A stretch of 64,000 nt of DNA from CAG-873 sp910578365. Lineage in GTDB: Bacteria > Bacteroidota > Bacteroidia > Bacteroidales > Muribaculaceae. A model generated the notes under the pieces. It did no database searches and was not told where the DNA came from. It worked only from the letters and a program-made list of their open reading frames with translations. The stretch lies in assembly GCA_951635545.1 (NCBI GenBank), contig OX620685.1, positions 1,612,001-1,676,000 of the forward strand, in the 5' to 3' direction. Shown here one piece after another: positions 22,917-31,608 of this stretch. A program made the translations under genes and the position numbers. The first letter of the stretch is position 1, and every line of letters starts with the position of its first letter.

Positions 22917-25900
22917 GTGAAAAAATCTTTTATATTTCTTTTGCCGCTTCTGACGGCCTTGGGGACATCGGCAGTTGAACCTTGGCAGGACCCGCAAGTA
23001 AATGCTATCAACCGTATGCCCGGCCATAGCCATTTCTTCGCTTTCGAAAATGCCGAAGCTGCCCGGGGCGATAAGTCCGAGTCGGCAAACTTTCTGTCGT
23101 TGCATGGCAACTGGCAGTTCCGCTTTACTAACGATATTACCGATGCTCCGGCGGATGCTTTTATGACACCCGGATATGATGATTCGGCCTGGGGCAGTAT
23201 GCCCGTGCCGGGTGTATGGGAGCTCAACGGCTATGGTACGCCGGTGTATGTCAATGTGGGCTACGCCTGGAAGGGCGAGTCGCAAGGTGAGCCCCCGCTT
23301 GCGCCGGACAAGAACAATCATGTGGGCGATTACCGCTATAAGGTGTTGATACCGTCGTCGTGGATGGGTAAGGATATTGTGGCTTATTTCGGCTCGGCTA
23401 CTTCCAATATGCAGCTTTGGGTCAATGGCCACAAGGTGGGCTACGGCGAGGACGGTAAGCTGGCCCAGGAGTATGATATCACACGCTATGTGACTCCGGG
23501 CAAGGAGGCAACCGTGGCGCTGCGTATTCACCGCTGGTGCGACGGCACTTATCTCGAAGACCAAGATTACTTCCGCTTCAGCGGTCTGGCCCGTGAGAGT
23601 TTTCTGTATGCCCGCCCCAAGAACCGCATTGATGATATCCGTGTGGATGCTAATCTCGACGACAGCTATACCGACGGTATTCTGAGCGTGGAGGCTGATA
23701 TTAAGGGAGCAGGAGCTCTTACACTGGTGCTTAGCGACGAATCAGGCAAAACAGTGGCCGAGGCCGAGGTTAATAATGCCCGGGGCAAGGTGAGAAAAAC
23801 CTTTGAAATCGCCAATCCGCAGAAGTGGACTGCCGAAACTCCGAACCTATATCGCCTTACAGCTACCCTGAGCCGTGGCGGCGAGGTGCAGGAAGTGATT
23901 CCGCTCAACGTAGGTTTCCGCCGCGTGGAGGTCAAGGGCGCGCGTCTGCTGGTAAACGGACAGCCTGTGCTTATCAAAGGTGTCGATCGGCATGAACTCG
24001 ACCCCGACGGCGGCTATGTGGTTAGTACCAAGCGTATGCTGCAGGATATAAAGCTGATGAAGGAGCATAACATCAATGCGGTGCGTACGTCGCACTATCC
24101 CAACGACCCGCGCTGGTACGACCTCTGCGACCGTTACGGCATATATGTTACCGCCGAAGCCAACATCGAAAGCCATGGCATGGGTTATGAGGAGCGCACC
24201 CTCGCCAAAGACCCTGCTTACGCCACAGCCCATCTGGAGCGAAATCAGCGCCATGTGCAGCAGTTGCGCAACCATCCGTCGATTATAGTGTGGTCGCTGG
24301 GCAACGAGGCCGGATATGGTCCGAATTTCGAGAAAGCCTACAGCTGGATAAAGGCCAACGACCCGACACGCCCCGTGCAGTACGAGCGCGCCGGCCTCGA
24401 CGGCATGACCGACATTCACTGCCCGATGTACTATCCGTATGGGCATTGCGAGAGATATGCGTCGCGCAGCGATATTGTAAAACCGCTGATACAGTGCGAA
24501 TACGCCCATGCCATGGGCAATTCGCTGGGCGGATTCAAGGAATATTGGGACGTGATACGCCGCTATCCGGCCTATCAGGGCGGATATATCTGGGACTTTG
24601 TCGACCAGTCGGTACATTGGAAGAACGACCGGGGCCAGGATATCTACGGCTATGACGGCGACTTTGCCGATTATCTCCACGGCGACAACAACTTCTGCGA
24701 CAACGGACTGATAAGCCCCGACCGTGTACCTAATCCGCATGCCGCCGAGGTACGCCGGGTGCAGCAGAGCATACACACAAGCCTTGCTCCCGGGGGATTG
24801 GAAATATACAATGAAAACTTTTTCTGCCCGCTCGACAATGTAAGTCTGCACTGGACCTTGCTGCGCAACGGTGTGCCTGTACGCTGCGGGTCGGTGGCTA
24901 CGCTCGATGTGGCTCCCCAGGCCACAGTGCGTCTGCCTCTCGACTGGGGCGCGACCGACAGCAGCGCCGAATGGTTGCTGAACGTTGACTACCGTCTGCG
25001 CGAAGCCGAGCCCCTGCTTGATGCCGGATATTCGGTGGCCTCGCAGCAGCTGGCGCTGACCGATCCGGTAAACTTCCATAAAGGCATAGCCAAGGGCGAT
25101 GCTTCGGCAGTCGACGATATCGACGGCGAGCGCTACGAATTCAGCGGCAATGGCTTCTGTGTATCGGTCGACCGTGCGACAGGCATGGTGAACAGCTACA
25201 AACTCAACGGTCGCGAACTTCTGGCCTCCGGCGGTGCCATACGTCCGAACTTCTGGCGAGCCAATACCGACAACGACCGCGGAGCCGGACTGCATAAGCG
25301 CTACGCCGTATGGCGGAATCCGCGCCTGGAACTGCAGTCGGTCGAAAAGGCCACAGTCAACGGTCAGCCCGCAGTAATAAGCGTGTTCGGCCTGCCCGAA
25401 GTCGACGGCACACTGACACTGACCTACAGCGTCGATGCCTCAGGCGCGCTGACAGTCTGCCAGGCCCTTGAAGCCGGTGAAAAATCCGGCGTGCCGCCGA
25501 TGCTGCGCTTCGGCCTCCGCATGCCTGTGACCGAAAGCCACTCGCAGCTCGAATACTACGGCCGTGGCCCCGGAGAGAACTACATCGACCGCCAGGCCGC
25601 CGCCGACCTGGGCATATATCGCCAGACCGTGGCCGAGCAGCCATACGCCTACATCAGGCCGCAGGAAACCGGCACCCGTACCGACATGCGCTGGTGGCGA
25701 GTACTCGATAGCAGAGGCTGCGGACTGGAATTCACATCGCCCGCTCCCTTCTCGGCATCAGCCCTGAACTACAGCCAGGACGAACTCGATGGTCAGCACC
25801 GCCATAGCCCCGAGGTGCCGCAGGCCGGCTATACCGAACTGTGCGTCGATGCCATGCAGTCGGGCCTTGCCTGCGAGAACAGCTGGGGCGCCCTGCCGCT

Positions 25901-25967
25901 GCCGCAATATCAGTTGCCGTATGCCGCCCGCAGCTTCACCGTCACCCTCGCTCCGGTGAGCAAATAA
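22917..25967 (+). CDS. glycoside hydrolase family 2 beta-galactosidase
   Basis: A 1016-aa secreted LacZ-like enzyme that hydrolyses terminal beta-galactosides. The GTG at 22917 gives signal peptide MKKSFIFLLPLLTALGTSAV; an upstream TTG at 22908 is less likely. Domains in order: sugar-binding jelly roll (HGNWQFRFTNDITDAP), Ig-like domain, TIM barrel, and the C-terminal beta-galactosidase small-chain domain (GRGPGENYIDRQAAADLGIY). The acid/base Glu464 lies in WSLGNEAGYG and the nucleophile Glu528 in IQCEYAHAMGNSLGGFKEYW. VRTSHYPNDPRWYDLCDRYG is the usual barrel motif. The signal peptide suggests a periplasmic role in glycan breakdown. It stands alone, with no sus genes next to it. Confidence 0.95.
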   Translation: MKKSFIFLLPLLTALGTSAVEPWQDPQVNAINRMPGHSHFFAFENAEAARGDKSESANFLSLHGNWQFRFTNDITDAPADAFMTPGYDDSAWGSMPVPGVWELNGYGTPVYVNVGYAWKGESQGEPPLAPDKNNHVGDYRYKVLIPSSWMGKDIVAYFGSATSNMQLWVNGHKVGYGEDGKLAQEYDITRYVTPGKEATVALRIHRWCDGTYLEDQDYFRFSGLARESFLYARPKNRIDDIRVDANLDDSYTDGILSVEADIKGAGALTLVLSDESGKTVAEAEVNNARGKVRKTFEIANPQKWTAETPNLYRLTATLSRGGEVQEVIPLNVGFRRVEVKGARLLVNGQPVLIKGVDRHELDPDGGYVVSTKRMLQDIKLMKEHNINAVRTSHYPNDPRWYDLCDRYGIYVTAEANIESHGMGYEERTLAKDPAYATAHLERNQRHVQQLRNHPSIIVWSLGNEAGYGPNFEKAYSWIKANDPTRPVQYERAGLDGMTDIHCPMYYPYGHCERYASRSDIVKPLIQCEYAHAMGNSLGGFKEYWDVIRRYPAYQGGYIWDFVDQSVHWKNDRGQDIYGYDGDFADYLHGDNNFCDNGLISPDRVPNPHAAEVRRVQQSIHTSLAPGGLEIYNENFFCPLDNVSLHWTLLRNGVPVRCGSVATLDVAPQATVRLPLDWGATDSSAEWLLNVDYRLREAEPLLDAGYSVASQQLALTDPVNFHKGIAKGDASAVDDIDGERYEFSGNGFCVSVDRATGMVNSYKLNGRELLASGGAIRPNFWRANTDNDRGAGLHKRYAVWRNPRLELQSVEKATVNGQPAVISVFGLPEVDGTLTLTYSVDASGALTVCQALEAGEKSGVPPMLRFGLRMPVTESHSQLEYYGRGPGENYIDRQAAADLGIYRQTVAEQPYAYIRPQETGTRTDMRWWRVLDSRGCGLEFTSPAPFSASALNYSQDELDGQHRHSPEVPQAGYTELCVDAMQSGLACENSWGALPLPQYQLPYAARSFTVTLAPVSK

Positions 25968-25979
25968 TGTGGTCTTACA

Positions 25980-26011
25980 TTTGGCAATGACGCCGAAAAT
26001 TGTTAACTTTG
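25980..26011 (+). promoter_or_regulatory. promoter of efp
   Basis: TTTG (25980-25983), 20-bp spacer, TAACTTTG (26004-26011), 24 bases before the efp ATG at 26036. Perfect match to the Bacteroidetes consensus. Confidence 0.8.
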
Positions 26012-26035
26012 TGCCAAAATTATCACATCATCAAT

Positions 26036-26596
26036 ATGATTAACGCTCAAGACATCAAGAACGGCACCTGCATCCGCATGGATGGCCGTCTGTATTTCTG
26101 CGTGGAATTCCTCCACGTAAAGCCCGGCAAGGGTAATACTTTCATGCGCACCAAGCTCAAGGACGTAGTCGACGGCCGTGTGCTCGAGCGTCGATTCAAC
26201 ATCGGCGAAAAGCTCGAAGACGTGCGTGTAGAGCGTCGTCCCTACCAGTACCTGTATGCTGACGGCGGCGATGATATCTTTATGAACAACGAAACCTACG
26301 AGCAGATTCCTATCAGCAAGGAGCTCGTTACCGGTTCGGCCTTTATGAAAGAAGGCGACACCGTTGAAGTAGTAAGCGACTCTTCGACCGAAACTGTCCT
26401 CTTCGCCGAAATGCCCGTAAAGACCGTGCTCGAAATCACCTATACCGAACCCGGCATCAAGGGCGATACCGCCACCAACACCCTTAAACCCGCCACCGTT
26501 GAAACCGGAGCCGAGGTACGTGTGCCCCTGTTCGTAAACACCGGCGACAAAATCGAAATCGACACCCGCGACGGCTCTTACCTCCGCCGCGTATAA
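26036..26596 (+). CDS. efp: translation elongation factor P
   Basis: A 186-aa cytosolic factor that binds stalled ribosomes and helps form bonds between consecutive prolines. ATG 26036 gives MINAQDIKNGTCIRMDGRLYFCVEF. The KOW-like N-domain ends in the loop KPGKGNTF, whose lysine corresponds to the residue modified in other bacteria. The OB domains follow (DIFMNNETYEQIPISKELV; EPGIKGDTATNTLKPATVETGAEVRVPLFVNTGDKIEIDTRDGSYLRRV, the standard C-terminus). The start was chosen after the promoter and by family length; the in-frame codon at 26000 overlaps the promoter. Confidence 0.97.
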   Translation: MINAQDIKNGTCIRMDGRLYFCVEFLHVKPGKGNTFMRTKLKDVVDGRVLERRFNIGEKLEDVRVERRPYQYLYADGGDDIFMNNETYEQIPISKELVTGSAFMKEGDTVEVVSDSSTETVLFAEMPVKTVLEITYTEPGIKGDTATNTLKPATVETGAEVRVPLFVNTGDKIEIDTRDGSYLRRV

Positions 26597-26615
26597 TCGC
26601 CGCAGATACCCATTA

Positions 26616-26654
26616 CACGTTGGGCTGCTTCTTGTACAGAGGCAGCCCGACGTG
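26616..26654. terminator. terminator-like hairpin after efp
   Basis: A 13-bp stem (CACGTTGGGCTGC with GCAGCCCGACGTG, one T-G pair) with a 13-nt loop, 19 bases after the efp stop. No T-run follows, so termination is uncertain. Confidence 0.4.
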
Positions 26655-26867
26655 CATGTATGACCGGCCCTGACTATGAGTGGCGGGGAGTGGCGATGAT
26701 TGCAATATTCTATATCTTTCGCCGTCATCTTTATCTACGACGCTGCCCGGGGCTACATAAAAGGCACAGAAGCCAAATACAGCTTCTACGCCTTTATCTA
26801 CTTATAATATGACAAATAGCGACGAAACATTTTGCTTCGTCACTATCAGGGATTATATTATATCGAT

Positions 26868-27518
26868 TTACTCAGCATTGTTTTTCAGCCAGTCGGTGCG
26901 TACTTTGTCAGGGAGATGTGTGACTTTGAAGTCAGAGAATGTAGCTTTGAAACCCTCACCGTCAGGACAAGCGGCAAACATGCCTATTTTCACCGGACGA
27001 TTTGCCTCAACCCAGGCATTGCGCATCATATGATATTCCTTATCATCAAAAGAGTAGAAAATCTCCACGGCATCGAGTCGTCGCACAGCCTTTATCCAAA
27101 TGAAATCTACCGGACGGTCGAGAGCGATTACGCTCCAGTCCGATGTTTTGTGTGTCACGACGGTGCTGAGATTATATTTTCCGTCGACAAACTCAATACC
27201 GGTTTTGATATAATTCTCATGGTCAATTCGAATCATCATGCCGGCCTGATCGAAGCGGACCTTGTAGTCGCCGGAAATCTTTACCTTGGCCTCAAACTCG
27301 CCGCCATATTCGGCATAGTAGAAGGGAGCATCGTCGACCGTGAAGCCATAGTGGGATATGCGCCAGTAGTCGCTTTTGGGTGTTACAGACATGGTGAGGC
27401 TGTTGTTGTGGATGTTCCAGTCTGAAGGCTCGTTGAACCAATTCATTTTATCCAGTGTCTGAGCGGAAGCCGACAGACCTGCCGCGAGCATTACAAGTGA
27501 AAGAATTACTGATTTCAT
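26868..27518 (-). CDS. DUF1349-family secreted protein
   Basis: A 216-aa protein with signal peptide MKSVILSLVMLAAGLSASAQ. The body resembles the DUF1349 concanavalin-A-like beta-sandwich: WFNEPSDWNIHNNSLTMSVTPKSDYWR, then DQAGMMIRIDHENYIKTGIEFVDGKYNLSTVVT, then IKAVRRLDAVEIFYSFDDKEYHMMRNAW, MFAACPDGEGFKATFSDFKV. Members are often annotated as sugar-binding or glycosidase-associated domains, without a proven activity here. The start ATG overlaps the upstream gene's stop by four bases (ATGA), so the two are one operon. The longer upstream reading frame is only overlap with that gene. Confidence 0.8.
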   Translation of the reverse strand: MKSVILSLVMLAAGLSASAQTLDKMNWFNEPSDWNIHNNSLTMSVTPKSDYWRISHYGFTVDDAPFYYAEYGGEFEAKVKISGDYKVRFDQAGMMIRIDHENYIKTGIEFVDGKYNLSTVVTHKTSDWSVIALDRPVDFIWIKAVRRLDAVEIFYSFDDKEYHMMRNAWVEANRPVKIGMFAACPDGEGFKATFSDFKVTHLPDKVRTDWLKNNAE

Positions 27519-28081
27519 TGTATGGGATTTATTAATTTTATTACTTTGCAAGGATTGCCGACGGCAACTGAATTTGCGGGAATATCTTTTGTCACAACGC
27601 TTCCGGCCCCGATCACGCAGTTGTCGCCGATTGTCACGCCCGGCAGCACCGAAACGCCTGCTCCAATCCATACGTCATTGCCTATTGTTATTGGCCGTGC
27701 ATATTCAAGACCTTTGCGGCGTTCGAGGGCATTGACAGGGTGTCCGGCGGTATAGAATCCACAGTTGGGGGCAATGAACACATTGTCGCCGAATACAACG
27801 GGGGCTTCATCAAGGATCACCATATTGAAGTTCGCATAAAAGTTTTTGCCCACGCTGATGTTGTAGCCATAGTCGCAGTAGAAGGGCTGTTCAACAAAAA
27901 TGCAGTCTTTTATATTACCAAGAATCTTGCGTAGCAAACCCTCGCGCGCTTCAATATCCTTTGGCCTGAGGTCATTGTAGTCACGGCACAGCTCCTTGCA
28001 AGCCATGCGCTCTGCAATAAGCATAGGGTCGTTGTTGGCATCATATATCATGCCTTTAAGCATCTTTTCTTTCTCTGTCAT
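27515..28081 (-). CDS. sugar O-acetyltransferase (maltose/galactoside acetyltransferase type)
   Basis: A 188-aa cytosolic enzyme that moves acetyl from acetyl-CoA to a sugar hydroxyl. The N-terminal Mac domain (EKMLKGMIYDANNDPMLIAERMACKELCRDYN) is followed by left-handed parallel beta-helix hexapeptides (VVFGDNVFIAPNCGFYTAGHPV with the likely catalytic His, then ITIGNDVWIGAGVSVLPGVTIGDNCVIGAGSVVTKDIP). It is the first gene of a two-gene operon with the DUF1349 protein and is driven by the divergent promoter at 28115-28146. Confidence 0.9.
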   Translation of the reverse strand: MTEKEKMLKGMIYDANNDPMLIAERMACKELCRDYNDLRPKDIEAREGLLRKILGNIKDCIFVEQPFYCDYGYNISVGKNFYANFNMVILDEAPVVFGDNVFIAPNCGFYTAGHPVNALERRKGLEYARPITIGNDVWIGAGVSVLPGVTIGDNCVIGAGSVVTKDIPANSVAVGNPCKVIKLINPIQ

Positions 28082-28082
28082 T

Positions 28083-28146
28083 TTTGGAATAACCAGTTCT
28101 ATTATTTAACTTTGCAAAGTTAATTCATTGTATAGATATGTGCAAT
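28083..28146. promoter_or_regulatory. divergent promoters sharing one palindromic -7 region
   Basis: TTAACTTTGCAAAGTTAA (28106-28123) is a perfect 18-bp palindrome that gives TAACTTTG on both strands. Plus strand: TTTG at 28083-28086, 20-bp spacer, -7 at 28107-28114. Minus strand: ATTG (plus-strand CAAT 28143-28146), 20-bp spacer, -7 at 28122-28115. The plus promoter serves the truncated regulator and the minus promoter the acetyltransferase operon. Confidence 0.7.
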
Positions 28147-28167
28147 GGCTAAAAATAACCATTTATC

Positions 28168-28587
28168 ATGGACAGACAGAAAGAACTCGACACACTGTTG
28201 AAATCACAGCCAATCTATGGCAGCGACAATCAGATGGAACAGGCGATCTCCTATGCAAAAGCAATGGTGCGTCTGGAGAATGTCGTGGCAGTGGTGAGCG
28301 ACATATCGGGTGGGATGAGCCATATATTCTGTGGCGGCTTCGCATCCACCCTCGGACTTGACGGTTATAATAGAGAAAATTCAATATGGGAGAAGCGAAT
28401 TCTCGATATGATGTCGGCCGAAGAGCAAGAATCCAAATTCATCGCCGAGCTGCGTTTCTTCCATTATCTCAGGCATCTGCCCAAATCGAAAAGGTCAGAC
28501 CGTTGCCTTTTTGCCAAACTTAAATTCAGACTTGCCGACAGCCGGACAATAGACGTGCTGCACAGTGGAAAACCCAGGCTCGGATGA
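28168..28587 (+). pseudogene. truncated regulator-like protein, cut by an IS21 element
   Basis: About 130 native residues remain (MDRQKELDTLLKSQPIYGSDNQMEQAISYAKAMVRLENVVAVVSDISGGMSHIFCGGFASTLGL...). The segment resembles the N-terminal sensor part of Bacteroidales LuxR-type regulators that end in a helix-turn-helix domain. Here it runs into IS21-end sequence after TIDVLH and stops at 28587, so any DNA-binding domain is missing. The rest of the gene is not found on the other side of the IS within the window. The family assignment is from memory of similar proteins and is tentative. It is divergent from the acetyltransferase operon, which it may once have controlled. Confidence 0.6.
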
Positions 28588-28677
28588 CCCCTTAGACCAA
28601 GGTTGAATTGACCCCTGAAAATATTTTGAATTGACCCCTGAAAACGTTCTGGCCGACGGGGTCAATTTTATTTTGTC

Positions 28678-29463
28678 TTATCTGCTTTTTATAGCTTTGA
28701 GCTTACGGACGCTTTCGCCGGTAAGCGTGATTCGATGAGCAGTGTGGACAATGCGGTCGAGTATTGCATCTGCCACTGTGGAGTCACCGATTGCTTCGTA
28801 CCAGTCCAGTTCGGGGAGCTGTGATGTCACGATGATTGATTTGCGACCATGGCGGTCTTCGATGATTTCCGTAAGGTGTGCGCGTTCCTTGGCGTCGAGA
28901 GGCACCAGAAAGAGATCGTCGAGGATCAGGAGCTGCGTTTTTTCGAGTTTCTTGAGCTCCGTTTCGATTGTTCCTTTGTTTTTGGCGATTTTCAGGGTTC
29001 CCATCAGTTTGGATGCGTTCGCGTACAGCACGCGCATACCGGCCTTGCATGCCTCGTATCCCAGTGCTGTTGCCAGATAGCTTTTGCCCGTACCCGAACA
29101 GCCTGTGATGAACAGGTTTTCACCTTTACGGATAAAGTCCAGCGATGCGAGACGCTCCATCTGATTACGATCCAGGCCACGCGGAAGGTTATAGTCAATC
29201 TGCGCCACCGACGCGTCATCGTATCTGAAGTTTGCGTTTTTCACCAGGCGCTCAATATTGCGTGCGGCCCTGTAGTCCCATTCTCTGGATAGCAGCCAGT
29301 TCAGAAAGCTGTCAGGTGTCATTGTCTCGGCGAATGTGGCCTGAAGACTTTCGGAGAACGCTGCCGACATGCCGTGTAAGCGCATACGGTGCATCAGATC
29401 CAGAGAGATGGAGTTGCGGTCTTTCTCCGCTGTTATTGGCGTGGTTTTATTGTTCGTTTCCAT
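28678..29463 (-). CDS. istB: IS21 helper ATPase IstB
   Basis: A 261-aa AAA+ ATPase that assists the IstA transposase in target selection. Walker A GCSGTGKS is at residues 121-128 and Walker B LLILDDL near 178-184, with the family block IIVTSQLPELDWYEAIGDSTVADAILDRIVHTAHRI before the C-terminus. Full length. Its start overlaps the end of istA by 17 bases, the usual IS21 arrangement. Without a full IstA it is probably idle unless an intact IS21 copy exists elsewhere. Confidence 0.95.
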   Translation of the reverse strand: METNNKTTPITAEKDRNSISLDLMHRMRLHGMSAAFSESLQATFAETMTPDSFLNWLLSREWDYRAARNIERLVKNANFRYDDASVAQIDYNLPRGLDRNQMERLASLDFIRKGENLFITGCSGTGKSYLATALGYEACKAGMRVLYANASKLMGTLKIAKNKGTIETELKKLEKTQLLILDDLFLVPLDAKERAHLTEIIEDRHGRKSIIVTSQLPELDWYEAIGDSTVADAILDRIVHTAHRITLTGESVRKLKAIKSR

Positions 29464-29668
29464 GTTGTTCGTTGTTGTTGGCTGATAGTTTTATGCTTGC
29501 GGCAAAATATTCTTTACCGCGTATGTTCCGGTGGGATGGTGTCTGACGGTCATTGCCGTCGGCATCAGCCCCCGGCAAATAATCCGCATCGGCTCCGGAC
29601 TCAAGTATGTCCACCATGTCGCTGACACTGTAAAGGCGTGCGTCCATTGCCGCGGCGCATGCTGCCAT
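29447..29668 (-). pseudogene. istA: C-terminal remnant of IS21 transposase IstA
   Basis: About 70 codons survive. The tail HRNIRGKEYFAA matches the C-terminal motif HxNIRGxxYF that I recall from Bacteroidetes IstA proteins, preceded by ARLYSVSDMVDIL. A stop codon appears in frame just upstream (near 29674), where the sequence changes to the integrated element. The catalytic DDE core is gone. Confidence 0.6.
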
Positions 29669-29704
29669 CGAAGACTAAGAGATAGATACTTAAAATAAGC
29701 CACT

Positions 29705-29742
29705 TAGGCGGTATGTTCTGATAAACAAGAGCATACCGCCTA
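29705..29742. terminator. strong hairpin at the left edge of the integrated element
   Basis: TAGGCGGTATG (29705-29715) pairs perfectly with CATACCGCCTA (29732-29742). It is flanked by A/T-rich sequence, including TATTTTTAA on the plus strand. It may stop transcription entering or leaving the element. The rest of 29669-29894 holds no gene I can support. Confidence 0.55.
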
Positions 29743-29894
29743 AAGTATTTTTAAGGGGTATGTGCATTTGAACACGATAGTGTGTACGATTGAACCGCGA
29801 AAATTCAACAAAATCCACACGTCTATCAAACGGTCGATTCAACATGAATTCAACAGAAATAATTGCATGATATAATTCTAAACAAGAAAATAAT

Positions 29895-31388
29895 ATGGCA
29901 ATACTGACAGTCTGCGTAAACAAGCAGCGCAAAAGAAAGGACGGGTGCTACTCGGTTTATATCCGGGTCGCTCACAATGGCAAATCGGTATATTTACCGA
30001 CTGACAAAGTAGTAAGCGGAAAAGGCTTGTCATCCTCGATGGAAGTTATCGACCCGTTTGTCCTCAAACCGTTATCTACGCAAATCGTTAATTGGCTCGA
30101 TGCGTTAAATCGCCAAGATATTTCTGCGTGGAACGCGAGACAAGTTGCAGAGTTTCTGAAGAATTTGAACGAGGATTTGGTATTCTCGGACTATGCCCGA
30201 AAGCACATTGACCGTATGATTGACCGAGGGCAGGAGCGCAACGCGAAAAATTACCAACTCGCACTCCAACACATGGAGCGATACTTCGGTACGACCAAAG
30301 TAAAGTTCGCGCAGCTCACCTCGATAAACGTAAACAAGTGGGTCGCCACTCTGAGCGGCACCGCGAGAGCCAAAGAGATGTACCCGATTTGCATCCGTCA
30401 GATTTTCCGTGCGGCCATTGATGAACTGAACGACTACGACAACGGCATAATCCGGGTAAAGACCAATCCGTGGGGTAAAGTTAAGATACCTGCTGCCGAC
30501 AGGCCTAATAAGAAAGCAATCACCGCTGAGGCTTGCAGGGCATTCTTTGCGGCACCGCTGCCGGAGTCGAAGATGATTGACCCCCTGCCGGAGTTAGGCC
30601 GTGATGTGGCCATGATGTCACTATGTTTGGCCGGCATGAACACGATTGACATTTTCAACCTGTGCAAAGAAGACTACCACGGCGGCATAATCCACTACAA
30701 ACGAGCCAAGACAACCCGGACCCGAACCGATGACGCATACATCGAAATGCGAGTGCCGGAGGTAATCAAACCTCTGTTTGAGAAATACAGAGCCGGTGAA
30801 CACACCGACAGGCTGTTTCGGTTCTGCGACCGCTTCTCAACCTCAGACAGTTTTTGCGCCAATGTGAACACAGGCATCAAGCAGATATGCAAAGCTATGG
30901 GGATGCCAAAGGAGCAATGGTACTGCGTCTACACGTTCCGGCACACATGGGCGACCACTGCACAGAACGACTGCGATGCGACAATTGCAGAGGTCGGCTT
31001 TGCGATGAACCATTCGCACAGGCACACGGTGACGCGCGGATATGTTATGCTGGACTTCTCTCCTGCGTGGAGGCTCAACGAGAAAGTGATTGACTTTATT
31101 TTTTTCAGTGATGCGACCTCGCGGCGCATGGCGAAAGAGCAGCCCGAAGATGAGGGGTTGTTTCGTATCTCTCCGAAGATGCTCATCAGAGCAGCGGCAT
31201 TCTTTCAAGGCAAGTGCCTTGCCAACTTTGAGGACATCGGCTATTCCAACATTGACGAGGTAACAAAAGCACTCGTATCTCAATTTCCTGCGGATATTCC
31301 CGACCGCTCAATGGTTCAGTTCAAAATCGTCAATCTTGACAATGGAAAGGTCTATGTCTACGAGCATCAAAAGGGCAAGGGCTTCTGA
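29895..31388 (+). CDS. tyrosine recombinase (element integrase)
   Basis: A 497-aa integrase with an N-terminal arm-DNA-binding domain (MAILTVCVNKQRKRKDGCYSVYIRVAHNGKSVYLPTDK), a SAM-like core-binding domain (residues ~85-185) and a catalytic domain. Visible active-site residues are Lys in HYKRAKT (~269), the FRHTWAT box (Arg349, His350), the MNHSHRHTVTRGYV box and Tyr383 as likely nucleophile. The first catalytic Arg is absent: the usual GxR position reads GMNTIDIF (residues 247-254). A similar substitution is known in Bacteroides IntDOT. A ~110-residue C-terminal extension follows the tyrosine. It presumably integrates and excises the element whose left edge lies near 29670. Confidence 0.9.
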   Translation: MAILTVCVNKQRKRKDGCYSVYIRVAHNGKSVYLPTDKVVSGKGLSSSMEVIDPFVLKPLSTQIVNWLDALNRQDISAWNARQVAEFLKNLNEDLVFSDYARKHIDRMIDRGQERNAKNYQLALQHMERYFGTTKVKFAQLTSINVNKWVATLSGTARAKEMYPICIRQIFRAAIDELNDYDNGIIRVKTNPWGKVKIPAADRPNKKAITAEACRAFFAAPLPESKMIDPLPELGRDVAMMSLCLAGMNTIDIFNLCKEDYHGGIIHYKRAKTTRTRTDDAYIEMRVPEVIKPLFEKYRAGEHTDRLFRFCDRFSTSDSFCANVNTGIKQICKAMGMPKEQWYCVYTFRHTWATTAQNDCDATIAEVGFAMNHSHRHTVTRGYVMLDFSPAWRLNEKVIDFIFFSDATSRRMAKEQPEDEGLFRISPKMLIRAAAFFQGKCLANFEDIGYSNIDEVTKALVSQFPADIPDRSMVQFKIVNLDNGKVYVYEHQKGKGF

Positions 31389-31420
31389 CCATTTCGTTGA
31401 GGCCAACAAAATGGTACAAG

Positions 31421-31456
31421 GGTCGCACCGATAATCGGCGCGGCTCTTTTCTTTTT
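31421..31456 (+). terminator. terminator after the integrase gene
   Basis: GGTCGCACCGAT-A-ATCGGCGCGGCT forms an 11-bp stem with one mismatch, followed by CTTTTCTTTTT. Confidence 0.7.
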
Positions 31457-31608
31457 CGCGCAACTTTTTCTTTTTCTCTCCTGCCTCTATGAGATTGGCG
31501 AAGCCTCAAAAAAAAATAAAATTTTCTCGCGCGTGTGTATGTACGCGCGTATCGCCGATATATATACCTTTTCTTTTATATTTCTTTTTTATTTTCTTTT
31601 TATCAAAA

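Larger units (their letters stand above)
28564..29668 (-). mobile_element. IS21-family remnant (end of istA plus istB)
   Basis: The left end holds two copies of TTGAATTGACCCCTGAAAA about 20 bp apart (28602-28640), as expected for the multiple terminal repeats of IS21. Intact istB follows, then only the tail of istA. Everything upstream in istA is missing from 29669 onward, where the integrated element begins. The exact left boundary (28564-28602) is uncertain. Confidence 0.75.

Noticed and set aside
29491..29703. 70-codon minus-strand frame beginning MAYFKYLSLSLRW
   Set aside because: It overlaps the istA remnant in another frame and crosses the element boundary; the istA frame carries the recognisable tail motif.
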